From Pezizomycotina sp. ARF18 (taxonomy: Eukaryota; Ascomycota): a stretch of 38,897 bases of DNA. The stretch spans positions 1-38,897 of the forward strand of contig AZLU01000135.1 of the NCBI GenBank assembly GCA_002224055.1. Reading direction: 5' to 3'. The position numbers and the translations under genes were made by a program. This document shows, piece after piece, positions 19,834-31,912 of the stretch. How positions within the stretch are numbered: position 1 is the first letter of the stretch; each line of letters opens with the position of its first letter. Below the pieces are notes generated by a model, which saw only the letters and a program-made list of their open reading frames with translations, did not search any database and had not been told where the DNA came from.

Positions 19834-20493
19834 TTCGTCGGAGGGGATATAACGGCTACGTAATGTGTGTTAGTTGGCCCGCAAATGTTGACAGTATTAG
19901 ACAACTGCTGACAGTAACTCGAACAATGCCAGAATGAGTCTAGATAGGACATTTTCTAACAATATTTAACTTCGAACAGAGTAGACTTCGAAAGTTTGTT
20001 GTGCAAAAGAATGAAGCTTTCATTATGAAACTTAATCAAACTCTCGCTCATTAACTACAATCTGCTATACTATTACAATCCTAAACACGCTCAAAATTAC
20101 TTCTCTATACGTTCAGGGAAGTATTTGGACTTCAGCTGTCAAACTATTTCGCTGGGTAAGATATATTAATTACAGACACGAGAACTGCAAATACTAGATG
20201 AATAGACTCGGATTCCGTGATGTCTAACTCTCAAGGATAGTTAGCTGGTACGAAATACTACAGGTTCATCTTTAGCATTTTTAGAAAGAACTCGCCCTTT
20301 TCTTCAACCTTCGTACACGAATGGATAATGTTGAAACATACAACTGGGCCGATGCCGGGGTCGTTCAAGAGACAAGTTGCGCACCATCATCGACGCAAAG
20401 CCCTCTTAAGCCTGTCCGCCATAGACTCCGTTTGAATTTAGCTTGTTCCTGGATGCTAAGCCACTTGCTCCTAAGAACGCGATATACACTAAA
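19834..20493. other. no recognised gene
   Basis: Spacer between copies I and J on the same strand; likely holds the promoter of copy I. No motif is recognised. Confidence 0.5.
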
Positions 20494-21037
20494 CTACCCT
20501 TTACGCATGCCCCAATACGACCGACCTACCAATGTCCTGTTGTACACGTAGAGGTATATTGCCGCCGTCATCATCCACAGCTCGGCGATATCCAATACCC
20601 TCGGCGCGTACATGGGCTCTTGCATACTACGCACTTTGAGCCGACCGCGCCCGTGCTGGTCGTTATACGCAACGGCGGTAAGCACAGACGCGCGCGCCGG
20701 CGACGTTGCGGATTCGGTCGCTACAGGATGATCCTTTAGAGGTATGAAGTTGTCGCGATTTTGTCTGCTGTGGAAGCCGATGTTTTCTATCGCGAAGGAA
20801 CTGGTCGGGGTGCGGAAGCAAAGACGTGACAGCGCCGGATGGAGGGCAGGGAAGCGTAAGGGCAAGCGCCGACCAAATCGCGGAAAAGGTTACGGAGAGG
20901 GATGACGACGCATTGGAGATTATAATATATCGGAAGCGGCGGCATGTTGGGGTAACGGATAGTTTAAGGGTGAAGTAGTCCAGGTGGGAGAATATCGTGA
21001 TAAGGAGTTCCGTTGGGAGGGATGAGAGCGACGCCAT
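20494..21037 (-). pseudogene. F-box family copy J, one frameshift
   Basis: ATG 21037 gives MASLSSLPTELLITIFSHLDY, with FTLKLSVTPTCRRFRYIII completing a canonical F-box. The frame then shifts once (about 20850-20870) into FPALHPALSRLCF, AIENIGFHSRQN, NFIPLKDHPVATES, ATSPARASVLTAVAY and an ending KVRSMQEPMYAPRVLDIAEL. The LLFKED block is missing, so this copy is shorter (about 180 residues). The VTV helix is replaced by VLDIAELWMM. With a single shift it is among the least damaged copies. Confidence 0.7.
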
Positions 21038-21663
21038 TCTGACTTATGATAGGGAATCCCACAGCTTAGAAGCAGAATACTACGAGCGAGATAGAGCAAA
21101 ACATGGAGGTGAATAGAAGGAACAGGAACACAATAGAGAAACCAGCATCGTTTTATCCTTTGAAAGTCGTGGAGGCCAGCTTTCAAATATATACTATACA
21201 GATCGGCTCTGCCTTGTGGAGTCTTAGAAGCCACCGCCAATCAGCATGGCGGCTGAATCGGAGTGGGGCCAACGACGCCAATAGGCTTTGAGCCTTGACC
21301 CCCAAATGCCACCCATAGCTTCTGAGGATAAGGATACGCGCACGGGCTTTGTGTAGGTGCTGTAAGTCACATACTCACCAATATTACTTCTGATATTGGT
21401 CGGAAGGAAGTCAGATTCACATATCTTGATCGAGTACTTCATATATGATCATAGAGTAATCAATCTAGTAATGGGTATCTATTTTTGCATAGTGGATAAC
21501 AAAAACCCCTTGAACTCCGAATCTTCAATGCTAACTAGCGACAAACCATGCAACGCTAAATACAGACGAAAGCAAAGCGATAAGTGCAAAACTGCTTCTA
21601 TAAAACTAAAAAATACAAAAATACAAAACACAAAAATAGAAAGAAATGCGATAGTATAACGCA
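21038..21663. other. no recognised gene
   Basis: Spacer between copy J and the protease gene. A-rich at 21600-21655. Confidence 0.5.
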
Positions 21664-23360
21664 TCAAGAAGCAGCGCCGTTCCGCGCGTTCCCTAGACCG
21701 CGGTACCCATGCGTGGGCCCTCTGTATCTCCTGAAAGTAAGATCCTCCGGCGTCAGTTTTGCGATCTTTTCCGCGACCCTCGCAGTCGCGTTCTTGGCCC
21801 GTTCGTCAGATATAGACGTGGATGCGGACGGTGATACGATTTGCACGCGGGCTTGTTCGCGTTGGCCGTCGCCGTCGCAACCACCGCCGCTGCTCATTTG
21901 GTTGCCGCCGTTCTGGTCGCCACCGTCCGAGCCGATTGCAGGGGATTTGTGCCCTGATTACGCTCTGGTCGCCATCGTCGCTACCTGTCACTGGAACGTT
22001 ACCGCTCTGGTCACCGGAGTTGCCGCTCTGGTCGCCACCATCACTCTGGTCGCCGCCGTTGCCATGAACCGATCCGCCGGTGTTAGTATTGGTATTACTG
22101 TTACCGTTACTGTTCCTCTGCGCGTATGGGGCGAACCCGACCCGCATGGCGCCGCTGTTCGGATCCTGTTCGAAGCGGAAGTACGCCGACTTGAACAGGA
22201 GGGAGCCGTAAATGTTTTTTGGGGACCGGGTGAATCCGGGATCGGTTGTATCGCACCCTGACATAAATTACCTATTGAAATAGAGAGTGCTGTTAGTTTG
22301 ATTGAACTTAACATTGCGACCAGAAAAAGGAAAGAAATTAAAAGGGCTGCTCATTTCTACTTACTGCCTTCCCGTATTTCGGGCATCGTAAAGGCGCTCA
22401 TGTCGAGGTCCACCATGGAGGATCCGATGGACAGCGAGATCTGAGGGAGCTGCGTGTCGCATTCGTATATGTACACCCCGTCCCGTGTGGGCTGCGCTCC
22501 GGGATTTGCTGATAAACTGCATCCACAGTCTCTCGATCCATGGCGATGAGTGTGGTGCCGGTATCCAACAAGGCGGTGTGTACTCCGTTCTCTATCCGCT
22601 GCCCGCCGACGACGGTCGTCTTCGAACCTCCGACGGCGAGGTCACCGTTACTTGTATCCATATCCTGGAACGTGTACTCCCCCGGCCTCGCGCTTTCGTC
22701 GTCGTGCCCGATCCCGAACCAGATATCCTGACTATCCGCAGGTCCCAAATGCGTCGTGAAGAAATTGAAGCCGGAAGACTGCCATAGCGTGTCCTGCGGC
22801 ACCCGCTCCCCACCGATGGCGACAGTATTAATCGTTTTAACACCCATGCCTACGATCCCTAGCGCCGCATCGCTTAGAGACTGACGGGCACGCCCTTTCA
22901 CCTGCGAAGCGCACTCGATCGCCTGGCCCTGTATCATAAGTCCACCCTGTGTCGTGACGGTATCGTAGACGACGAGGTCGCCGGTAGCTCTGGACTGATC
23001 GAGGTATTTGATTCCCCAGCTGGCGTCCCTGAGGACCTTTACGCTCCGCGACGGTTGGTACAACCCGTTCTTCGCAGCATTCTGCACATGTTGCGGGAGG
23101 AGGGTGCTGCAGACCCAGAGGTCGGAGCTGCCGGTGTCCATGAGCAGTCTCTGCTCTTGGCCACCGATGGCGATGGTGCCCAGCCAGCCGCCTGTGCCAT
23201 CCGACCACACGACTGGTATCTTGCCGCCTCGGGCGCCGCTGCTATTGGACGGTGAATGGCTGGACAGGTTGCTGTAGTAGTTCCCGCTGTCGGAGTATTG
23301 CGGCGCGGCGTAGGCGAAGTATACGGCGCTGAGGAGAGGTATTAAGCCGTATTTAGTCAT
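21664..23360 (-). CDS. secreted aspartic protease (pepsin family A1) with Gly/Asp/Gln-rich tail
   Basis: Cleaves peptide bonds with two Asp residues, outside the cell or at the wall. MTKYGLIPLLSAVYFAYA is a signal peptide; a short Ser/Asn-rich pro-segment follows. Catalytic motifs are LLMDTGSSDLWV (Asp 75) and ALLDTGTTLIAMD (Asp 266); WGIKYLDQSRATGDLV carries the flap tyrosine. After residue 286 one base is missing (22499-22503); the restored frame gives VYIYECDTQLPQISLSIG. An intron of 93 bp (22364 to 22272; GTAAGT, CTAAC, TAG) joins to NLCQGAIQPIPDSP, then IYGSLLFKSAYFRFEQ and VGFAPYAQ after a second one-base gap (22214-22224). The tail is rich in GGDQ units, with a third shift at GGGG 21941-21944, and ends NARNGAAS. 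About 530 residues. All three shifts lie at homopolymers, so the gene is probably intact. Confidence 0.9.
22272..22364 (-). other. spliceosomal intron of the protease gene
   Basis: Donor GTAAGT at 22364, branch site CTAAC about 20 nt before the TAG acceptor at 22272. Splicing joins GAAGGCA to GTAATTTATG in the phase that gives REGSNLCQG, which supplies the second cysteine of the C-terminal disulfide of pepsins. Confidence 0.8.
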
Positions 23361-25281
23361 CGCGATTATCGTATAAATTAGAGTATTGAACCGCGAAAGC
23401 TTGTAATGTGTTTGGGGTTGCGACCTGCGGCAATTAATGAAAGGAAAGAAAGGATGAAGTTAAGTACAAGACGAAATATCTACGAGAATTGAAAATAAAA
23501 ACGCTCGACCAGGAGGTGGAAAAGAAGAGAAGAGGCTATTAAATAAACTTGGCAGCAGAAAAGTCCCGGTCTATCAGCGTATTGGCAAAGGGAGAACGAT
23601 TGATACCTTTTTCAGGAACATGAAGTGGACCTGGGAAAAAGGACGATAGTTATATGTATCGCCGTATCATCATAACAGAAAAGCTGAAAACACAACCAAT
23701 AAATGCCATTGTTATTGAATTCGGAAGATATGAACCGATAGGGATACTACCCTTGGGAGTTTCGGTATTGACCTAGGGCTATGGAAATTGGCTGTTGGTT
23801 CCTGGAGCCCGGGCGTCTCACCAGACACACTACCAATTTTGGTACCGGGCGCTTAGCAACACAACAGCGAACCCAAAGGGTCGTACGTAATTGCTTTTGA
23901 CATGTCTGTAATAATCTACCGGCACTTTCGTGGGTAACAACGAAGATCATATTCCATGAAAAGCTTCGGAACAGGAGTAGAATCAACCCTTCATCTCTAT
24001 ACTCGCCTTCACGCGTAATGCCGTGCGCTTGTTGAGACTTGGCAGCCTGGATCAGGGCTGAAGTCTTAGCGCAGTAGCTGAGTATCTCAGAACATGGGAC
24101 GAAAGGTGTTCACCAAGTTCGAAGCAACAAAACACCCAGTTACTTACATTCCCTAACAGGCCAAGGTTTTCGCCGTTTGTTTGTTAATCTTTCGTTAGGC
24201 GACATTACCGGATATCTCGGAGCCTTTAAAGGGTGCCCCCCATGCTTCTGTGCATTACGAGCAGCGGTGGCTGAGAATTTGAGAAACTTCAATACCGTGC
24301 GCTTACCCCGGGGCTGAGCCGTTGCTGTTGTCACTCAGGCACCGTTGAATAATTGGTTTCTCTGAAAGTGAATCGATTCGCTCGAATGCTGTGCCATGCT
24401 TCCTACCTTATCGGTGGTGTAAACGCTGGATAGAGAGACTTTGTAAGCCTGCATAATCGTCTCCTGGTTTGCGTGATAATCAGAAAAAGTTGATCATTGG
24501 CGTTTTCTGGATGAATCGCCGTATAAACGGGCGGCTAAGCATCGGGGATACCGCGATGATGGGGAGCTACGAATTAGTGCTTCCCGCTCCAGCGGCTCCC
24601 GAATAAGGCGAAGAAACCTTGAGAGACGATTTTACATGCCAGGGCTTACTTTCAAGTTCACGGCAGATATTTCGCTAGGTTGTGGAGTTGATAAGGTACT
24701 ATGTCTGAGACGCCGGGACCGGGTTTGAGATTATCGGAGATTTCTACGCAATGTTCGCGATCGGTTTGTTCCGAACAATCGTTCCGGGGACGCAAATCAG
24801 CCCAAGGCAGCCTCACTCTTTGACTCTCAAGGCATACACCGGCTGTGAGGAAAGTTGTCATGGTTTTAATATATTTGGGACCGAGAATACTCAGCGGTCT
24901 GCTATGCGGGGCCTTTCATGATACACCCACATATCTAACAGCTCGGAGGAGCAAAGATCAGTCGAACAAGTAACGGAAAGTATAAAGATAATCGAAAGAG
25001 ATACGCCCGACGAGTCCACGCGATGAAATATTGTTACGGCGATGTGTCACGATTATACATCCAAACCCTTTCACGCGAGGGAAATGATATGGATCAAAAG
25101 CGTAAACAAGCCTACCTATCTAATGTCGGCTCGGATGTACCGATATACCGCAATTGAAAAGGAATTGAAACCGACGAAAATGAACAAACAATACAAACCC
25201 GATTCTAGTAAAATGATATAACTCTATTGCCTTCCCCGTTTATTCTTTTACTTTATTCCTTCTACCTCCTCGCCGGGTGCG
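23361..25281. other. long spacer, no clear gene
   Basis: The first 300 bases hold the protease promoter region. A 67-codon frame at 24658-24861 (-), starting MTTFLTAGVCLESQRV, has three cysteines but no family signature. Nothing else is recognised. Confidence 0.4.
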
Positions 25282-25479
25282 TCAGAAACCTTCGGCATCT
25301 TGTCCCATGCATATCCCCGTTGCTGGGGTGAGCTCCTCCGCGGCGTATCCTTCTCTAAATTGAGTAGCACGCAATCTCCGCAATCCAATCAAGGAGTCGA
25401 CGTGCAAGAAGGTCTCCGAGATCATTTCATTCGGGATTCGGAGAGTCGGGGGTAAATTCTTTGGGGAGGCGGACATCAT
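25282..25479 (-). pseudogene. F-box family copy W, short N-terminal fragment
   Basis: 65 codons in one frame: MMSASPKNLPPTLRIPNEMI and SETFLHVDSLIGLRRL, then unrelated residues to the stop. The leader and LRIPNEMISE resemble copy O (LRIPTEIITEIFLCLDY), so it is a duplicate of that gene cut off within the F-box. The CRRFR helix and all later blocks are missing. Confidence 0.5.
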
Positions 25480-26367
25480 GGAAAACGGTCCATTTACAGG
25501 ATTGGCAGCGCTTGCAAAAATGAAGGAGGCTGAGAAAATAGGAGACGCTAACCTACGCTAGGGATACATATCTACTTAGGCACAAGCTATCCCGTCCTAT
25601 AGAGCGAAGCCTGCATTTCCAGTCCGGCATACTCTCTATCTTAGGTCACGCAACGCCGTTCCAGCGTTACACACAGCCAAGGGACTTCACGGCAGGCGTT
25701 ATTTTTCCTAGCAAACTTGCCGGATACCCGCATCATGCAGAAGGTCCTTTTTTGAGGCCCAAACCGGCAAAGAAAAGCTTACAGCAAACTACTTGGCTTG
25801 CAAAGGCGGAAGGGTTCATTATACCCCGTATAATGCTATCAGGCCAGGAGGCGCAAACGAATAGAATAAAACAGGAGTAAGGCTATGGCGCGAATGTGCG
25901 GAAGCAGTCTTTGGTATTGGCAACTACGCTACAGGTAATTATCCGATCTTTAAGTCGGATATTTGCAAAGGAAACTTGTATTCGCCCTCTACACGGCGAA
26001 AAGGAAGCGAAACAAAAAAAAAAGAGAAAAAAAAGGCGATCAGGAGATCTCAGGTGAGGAGATGTTGCACCACCCACGCTCGGCATCTATGATTCTGTCT
26101 CGCGCGTTTCTCCGCACTGATAAAGAGCTATCCTTGACCTCTCTGGTCTGTAGAGATTTCATAAGCTTTGCTATCTTTTCTTCTTCTTTTTCTTCTTGGT
26201 CTTTTTTTTTTTTTTCTTGTTCCTCCAGTACATTTTGGGTCTGTCAAAAAGCCTGTAAGTTATTACAGCATGATAAAGGGTCGAAAATGCATCAGAAATG
26301 GTTTATTTTCGATACGGGTCTTCCGTCGGGAGGGCTGCCCTCGCAGCTCATATTTTCTCTATTTTAT
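25480..26367. other. no recognised gene
   Basis: Spacer upstream of fragment W and downstream of copy O. A long + strand frame (25963-26547) runs through T- and A-rich low-complexity DNA and over the antisense of copy O. Confidence 0.5.
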
Positions 26368-27149
26368 TTATCCCAGGATAGAAGCACCTTCCATAGAAAC
26401 ATCCTCACCCTCAGCGTCGTCCGTCTGTGCTCTCTTCACCTCCAAATCCTTAGCCTTGGGAGCCTTCCTCATCACAAATCAAAGTTAAACACCATACTAA
26501 CCCCCGTCACCTTCCCCCATCAACCCCAACAATGTCCCCCACACTAACACCCATAAGCAACCTCATCCCAACCATCCTCACCATCCTACCATCATCCCAC
26601 TTCATCCTCCCGCGCGCCGTCTGCATGTCGCGCTGCGTGTACTTATCCAACATCTCCACAACGTCCTTCACCGTAACCGCTTTACCCTTCTTCTCATTTT
26701 CCACGCGGCGGTATTTACTCTCCTGACAATATTAGGAAAAAAACTCCCTTATTTCGACAGCGCAACGCGCCGGCGACGTCGCGTTTTCGTTCGCGATCGT
26801 GGAAGTTATTATGGGTAGGAAGTGTCTCCCCTCGCGCGTATGCCGATGTGCGATACACCGAGTGGTAGGTCGTGTAGGCGGATCTGTTTACGCAGTGGGC
26901 CGGCTTCTAATAAAGGTATTGCAGGGTGGACTTAAAGCTTTCCGAGTCCGGATGCTTTGAGGAGACGCCGGCGGTGAATAAAGCTTCGGCGAGGGGTCCG
27001 CCGCTGCTGCGTATGATCGTGCGGAAGAGCCGGCAGACGGCCGTGATGGAGTACTTTAGGGTGAAGTAATCGAGGCAGAGGAAGATTTCCGTAATTATTT
27101 CCGTGGGGATTCGGAGAACAGGGGAGCGGCGCGCTGTTGAGGAGGACAT
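26368..27149 (-). pseudogene. F-box family copy O, near complete, frameshifted
   Basis: ATG 27149 gives MSSSTARRSPVLRIPTEII, then TEIFLCLDYFTLKYSITAV and CRLFRTIIRSSGGPLAEALF in one frame: an undamaged F-box plus the AELLF block. After a stop at LQYLY, another frame (about 26815-26700) reads LPIITSTIANENATSPARC and AVEIREFFPNIV. The next frame has KGKAVTVKDVVEMLDKYTQR, and the last piece (to TAA 26368-26370) is MRKAPKAKDLEVKRAQTDD with an acidic end (AEGEDVSMEG). The HPCL block is the weakest part. The order matches copy C. Confidence 0.65.
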
Positions 27150-28422
27150 CTTGAGGAGGGCCGTCTTTGCCCGGATCGAACATATGCTTAAAAGGGACGA
27201 AACTGGAAGGGAACGGATTTGTCTGATCCGGCGAAGGGAAACTTATATACGTGGTGGCCGAAGCTAACCCATTCGTTAGATCCGAATTCAAGCCTCGATT
27301 TTTTTTTTTTTTTTTTCTGATTGAGGGGATGCCGCAAGTCTTCCTTCTCACGGTTTATTACGCACTGACCTCAACCATCTTTGTGCAGGAAGAAGGAGCC
27401 GGTACGCGCATGATCATGATGCAACATCCCTTTCCGGGATTACAGGCTGTATCCGACTCTAGCTAACTGCACAGAGATAAATAAAGAGAGAGATAGAGAA
27501 AGAGAGAACATGAACAGGTCCGTCGCATTGCTTCTGTTAGCTTAAAGAACGCCGTAAAAAAGAAAAACGTTGCCGAAGTGGATTCGGCAGCCGACGCGTT
27601 GTTAATCGAAAAACAGGAGGGAGGAATTTCGTACTTGGTAGAGGAACAATCAAGTGAGGGAATATGTGGGTTGCCGTTTTATAGCCGGCACCGTGGATGA
27701 TGTCGCGCTAACCGCGGGGTCCGGCAATCACAGTAAGAGTAGCGCGCCTAACTTATCTAGAATTTTTCTCACAAAAAAAAAAATAAAATAAAAAAAATAA
27801 TAGGAAAGAAAGAAAGAAAGAAAGAAATTGAAAATTGAATGAATTGTAGCTCTGGTAGCCGTATAGGTGCAAAGAATAAACTGCGGGCTTGTGCAAGAAG
27901 AGAGTTTAGTTCCACATTGAAGCGATACATAATAATCCGTTTCCCTTCCTTTAGCAAACAATCCCAGTATAAGTTCCTTTCATCTAATGCCAAAGTTTTT
28001 CAGATTTCGTTCTGCTTTTTTCAATGGTATGCAGTATAGATACAAAATACAACCTCCCGAAAAAAGAAGCAACGCTTCTCCGTACCGACAGACTGCCTCG
28101 TCTCCAAATAGAAATCCTCCCTTTTTTTCGTTTTGTGCCGAATAGTTTTCGATTTCAGATGACGGGCCAAAAAGGAGCGTAAGGCTTCGACAACATCGAG
28201 CACAAGTAATAAGCATTTCCGTTCTCAGTGTTGTTAACAAGAAGAGGTAGGGGCTTTCCGCTGGTACTAACCGGACCATCGGTGCGGGAGCTACGATGCC
28301 AACCCTAATAAAATCGCACGGGAGGGAGACGTAGCGTTCCGGAGCATCAAAGGAGTCGCGTGGACGGGCAGGAAGCGACGGTCTTTCATTTCAAATCCGA
28401 AGCACTCGATAATGAGTGGATT
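27150..28422. other. spacer with low-complexity tracts
   Basis: Contains an 18-nt T run (27299-27316), an A-rich tract with a GAAA repeat near 27775-27830, and an AG-rich stretch at 27476-27510. No gene is recognised. Confidence 0.45.
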
Positions 28423-28722
28423 TCATCGGTGGAGACATATTCTGCACCAGGGATTCTTAGAGAGTCGCGGCAGGCTGAGGCATGGGTGCGGCTCGAAGGT
28501 CGGAGCGGTAGTAGTACTACGTGCGCTTCGTCGAACTGACGATCGGCGATCGGGATGGGGGTTTTTCCGACAAAGAGGAGCTCAGCGACGGGCCTGTACC
28601 TGTTTCATTTGCGATGATGCTGAAGGATAGTCGGAGACCGCAGGAACAGAGAGCGTAAGCGTCGTGTAATCAAGGCCTTTGAAGACCTCGATAAGAAGTT
28701 CGGCAGGAAGGGTTGATAGTAT
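28423..28722 (-). pseudogene. F-box family copy P, start codon lost
   Basis: Where copy C has ATG, this copy has ATA (28720-28722), followed in frame by LSTLPAELLIEVFKGLDYTT. After a shift come RLSFSIIANETG and PVAELLFVGKTP, IADRQFDEAH, then TFEPHPCLSLPRL and a stop at 28423-28425. Each piece aligns with copy C (LLEIFKGLDYTTLK, PLAELLFVDK, AERQFD), so the two are recent duplicates. Later blocks (GF..PI, NATSPA, VTV) are missing or unreadable. ATG to ATA is a TpG to TpA change. Confidence 0.6.
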
Positions 28723-29621
28723 TCTTGCAAACTCTATGGAACGCGTGTTCTTTGTATGTAAGTTGACTTGATACTGAAGTAGACGCCGTATGTAGGTTCT
28801 TTGCTTGCTTTGCTCCTAGGCTTGATATTTAATTTTATTTGCCAAGGGAGAACTTCAAGGTTCCCTTTTTTCCTTTTTTTTTTTCCTTTTTCCCTTAGGC
28901 TAAGCCGTCGCCCATTTCTTTTTCTTTCTCCTTTCTTTTCATTTTCGTTAAGCAGTTTTGCAATTCAATAATAATAACAATAATAATAACGAGATGCGAT
29001 GCAAAAATGCAAAAACCATCAAGCAATGCTGCTGCTTTCCTTCGGTCCATATTAGCTAATTACATCATCATCATCATCAGAAAGACTGCGAGGAAAATGA
29101 AAAGGTGATGATGAAGAGTCCCTCTCCACCCTCCTCTATATCCGGAGCGCAGCAATATCCGCGTCGAGTTGGGGAGTTTCAACATCGATATCTATTAGAC
29201 TCGTTAGATTCGCGAGAAAAAAAAAAGAAAGAAAAAATAATTTTATTTCCCATCAAAGATAAGACGGATTTGCTGGCCTAATTCTCTTTGGGAAAAAAAA
29301 AGAAGACCACGGCACCGCAGATACCTCTGAGACACCTGAGGTCGCCAAGTAAAGCGCATACTACTATGTAGCCAACACCCATGCAAAAGAAGAGGGGGGG
29401 GGGGGGGGGCTGAAGAAAAAGCTTCGTACTTAATTCTTTGATTTTTTTGTTTATTGTTGTAGTAGTAAGAATAGGAGGGGGGTTGGCGCGCATATATTGA
29501 TGGAATCTGATGTCCTCGGTGCGGATGGATCTCTGGATATATGTTTGGTGCTCCGACGTTTATCTGCGTTCATCTCAGGGCATTGGCACCAAAGACCTTG
29601 ACGATGTTAACGGACCCGAAT
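28723..29621. other. spacer with low-complexity tracts
   Basis: T/C-rich DNA at 28860-28950, AATAAT repeats near 28965, CATCAT near 29065 and a run of 16 G at 29394-29409. No gene is recognised. Confidence 0.5.
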
Positions 29622-29634
29622 GAAATAAAAATAA

Positions 29635-29665
<31 letters not shown>

Positions 29666-29705
29666 TAAAAATAAAAATAAATAAAATAAAATAAAATAAA
29701 AATAA

Positions 29706-29736
<31 letters not shown>

Positions 29737-29787
29737 TAAAATAAAAAAATAAAAATAAAAATAAAAATAAAATAAGAATAGAATAAA
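29622..29787. repeat. (AAAAT)n-type microsatellite, about 165 bp
   Basis: Irregular array of AAAAT, AAAATA and AATAA units. Read on the minus strand it extends the tail of copy Q as a Phe/Tyr/Leu-rich run. Confidence 0.9.
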
Positions 29788-29799
29788 ACTCGTCTTCAT

Positions 29800-30698
29800 A
29801 CCAAGGTTCCAGTTCCCCGATTCAAATATCGTGGAGGGACGCAAGATATATTCATGAAAAATAACGGCCTCCCTCCTGGTGTCGTTCTTCGCTTGATGAC
29901 TGAATTTATATCTCCCATTCAGTCTAATACGCCCATCCAAACCCACCTTCACGTCACCAAACCCCTCACTAACCACAAACCTAACCTTCGCAACACCCTC
30001 CCCTTCCCCCTCCCCAAAACCTCCCCCCTCAAACACAACCTATACCCCAACCCAAAAGCTCTTCGGATGTAATTCGCAACGTGCCTGTGCCCGCACTTCT
30101 GCCCTTCCATCCTGTGTAGTAAACACCTCACAACTTCTATCACCGTAATGGTTCCGTTGAAAATTTCAGATGGCTCGGAAGTTGTACAGCGGACTGGTGA
30201 CGTTTACGTTTGCGTGCGCCCAGGCCACCGTACGAAGCCTGTTGCCGATACCGTAGCTGCCGGCGGCGGGGCGTTAACGTTGAACGCTAATTCGAATTCT
30301 ATCCCCGGCGTCGCCGGCGAAACGGCGTTTTCGGACGCGACGGGGGCGGACTCTAGCGGGACGAAGCGTCCGCCGGTAGTGTAAAACCCGACGGTGTTGA
30401 GCGGGATGGAGATGTCGCGGCCGTGGAAGGCGTAGTGCGATGATAGTTAGACAGCGGGGGACGTTGGAGAAGCAGAGGAGGGCGAAGGCGGGTGGACTTT
30501 GTGCTCGAGCGTCCTGTCCGCTGTCGGAGGAACCGAGGAGGTGAAGAGGATTTCCGCGACGGGCCGGTGCGCGAGGCTGCCATTCGGTGAGGATGGAGTT
30601 GAAGCGGCGTTGACGAGCGGAGGGTGCAGCGGAGGTGAAGTATGGGAGGTGGGAGAAGATTTCGGAGAGGAGCTCGGTTGGAGCGTCGAGAGGGACAT
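29800..30698 (-). pseudogene. F-box family copy Q, full length, frameshifted
   Basis: ATG 30698 starts MSLSTL; one base is missing at the Pro codon (30676-30683), and the restored frame is PTELLSEIFSHLPYFTSAAP and RQRRFNSILTEWQ. Next come HRPVAEILFTSSVPPTADR, then GRDISIPLNTVGFYTTGGR, FVPLESAPVASENAVSPATP, GIEFELAFNV (30400-30260), then FNGTITVIEVVRCLLH, the VTV helix. The last frame gives EGVAKVRFVVSEGFGDVKVG and a tail that runs straight into the AAAAT repeat with no stop before it. The NATSPA region is one of the cleanest of all copies. Confidence 0.65.
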
Positions 30699-31868
30699 GT
30701 TGTTGACGATTGTTAATGATGTTGATGATATTTGATAGTAATGACTGATTGAAGGTTGGGTTGTTGTTTAATTGGTGGGGTTGTTCTGGGGGCGTTACTC
30801 ATAAGGCTGAGAGGTGGGATAAGTTAGATGCCAAAGGTGTGACAATACCCGGGGTTTTTTTTTTTTTTTTTTTTTTTTTTCGGTTGTTGGCTCTGGCATC
30901 ATGTTTCCTGCCACGGAGGAAGAAGAAGAAGAATATATATATAAATAATAAGAAAGAGAAGAAGAAAAGAACCAAACGGTTACATTCAATCGATTGATTG
31001 ATTAGCCTCGTAGCTCCGGTGTAAATAAATTTGCGGCCCAAGGAGGGGTCTACGAAACTACATCTTTGAGAAGTCGAGTTAACTATAAAGGCACAAATCT
31101 ACTAATCTAAGGAAGTTAATCCCCGCCGTCTCTCCCGAATATATGCTTCCTGGCACCTCCCCGCGAATGGCAATCTTGATTTCATCGATCTCGAGACACG
31201 GTTGTGATGTGAATGTCAGTGATGTCGACAACATCATCCCCTAAATAAAGCCGTTATTTTGCTTACTAGAGCAAGACGCAAGCAATATCGTATCGTATAT
31301 GATTGATGAATTGATTATATTTACCATCCGGGTATACTTAAATACGCCAGCGGAGCAGCAAAGGACGGGCCCTAACCTAAGAAATTCTATCTTGGGAACG
31401 CGATACCAAGGTTGTCAATCTTCCTTTCAGTTCCCCCGGCTACCTTTTGGAACCTTAACCATCCAAACCTCTTCTCGCCGTCATCCCCCACATCCTTCAG
31501 CCTCAGAACCTCCACCAAAACATCGCCCCACCGTGACCGATCACCGCTGACGCCCAAGATCCAACTACCTCTCCGAAGATCATGGCCAAGTAGAGTAACT
31601 TACACGGCGGGCTCGTCGCGTCGTGGCTACCTATATTCGTATCCGATAGCGGATTAGGGGAGTCCAAGTAGCGAGCGGAGGTGGTAGGAGGATAACATGG
31701 CTGGGAAGCTTGGGCTTCGCGTGTCGTGAAGCGTTAGATTATGCGAGGGAAGTCCGGAAAAAAAAAATCAAAAAAAAAAAAAAACAAAAACGAAAGGCGA
31801 GCTACTGTTGAAAAATATTTTTGGATCTTTTCGACATGGAACCCGGATTTTTACTAAAGCAGAAATTG

Positions 31869-31912
<44 letters not shown>

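Noticed and set aside
21584-22261. 225-codon open frame on the + strand, the longest uninterrupted + frame here
   Set aside because: It is the antisense of protease exon 2. The protease reading has catalytic motifs, an intron and a family match; this frame has none.
25963-26547. 194-codon + strand frame with Ser/Phe-rich middle
   Set aside because: It runs through homopolymer T and A tracts and over the antisense of copy O; no motif.
29622-29787. Regular A/T array as a CRISPR or structured repeat
   Set aside because: Simple microsatellite units of 5-6 bp with no spacers; the genome is eukaryotic.
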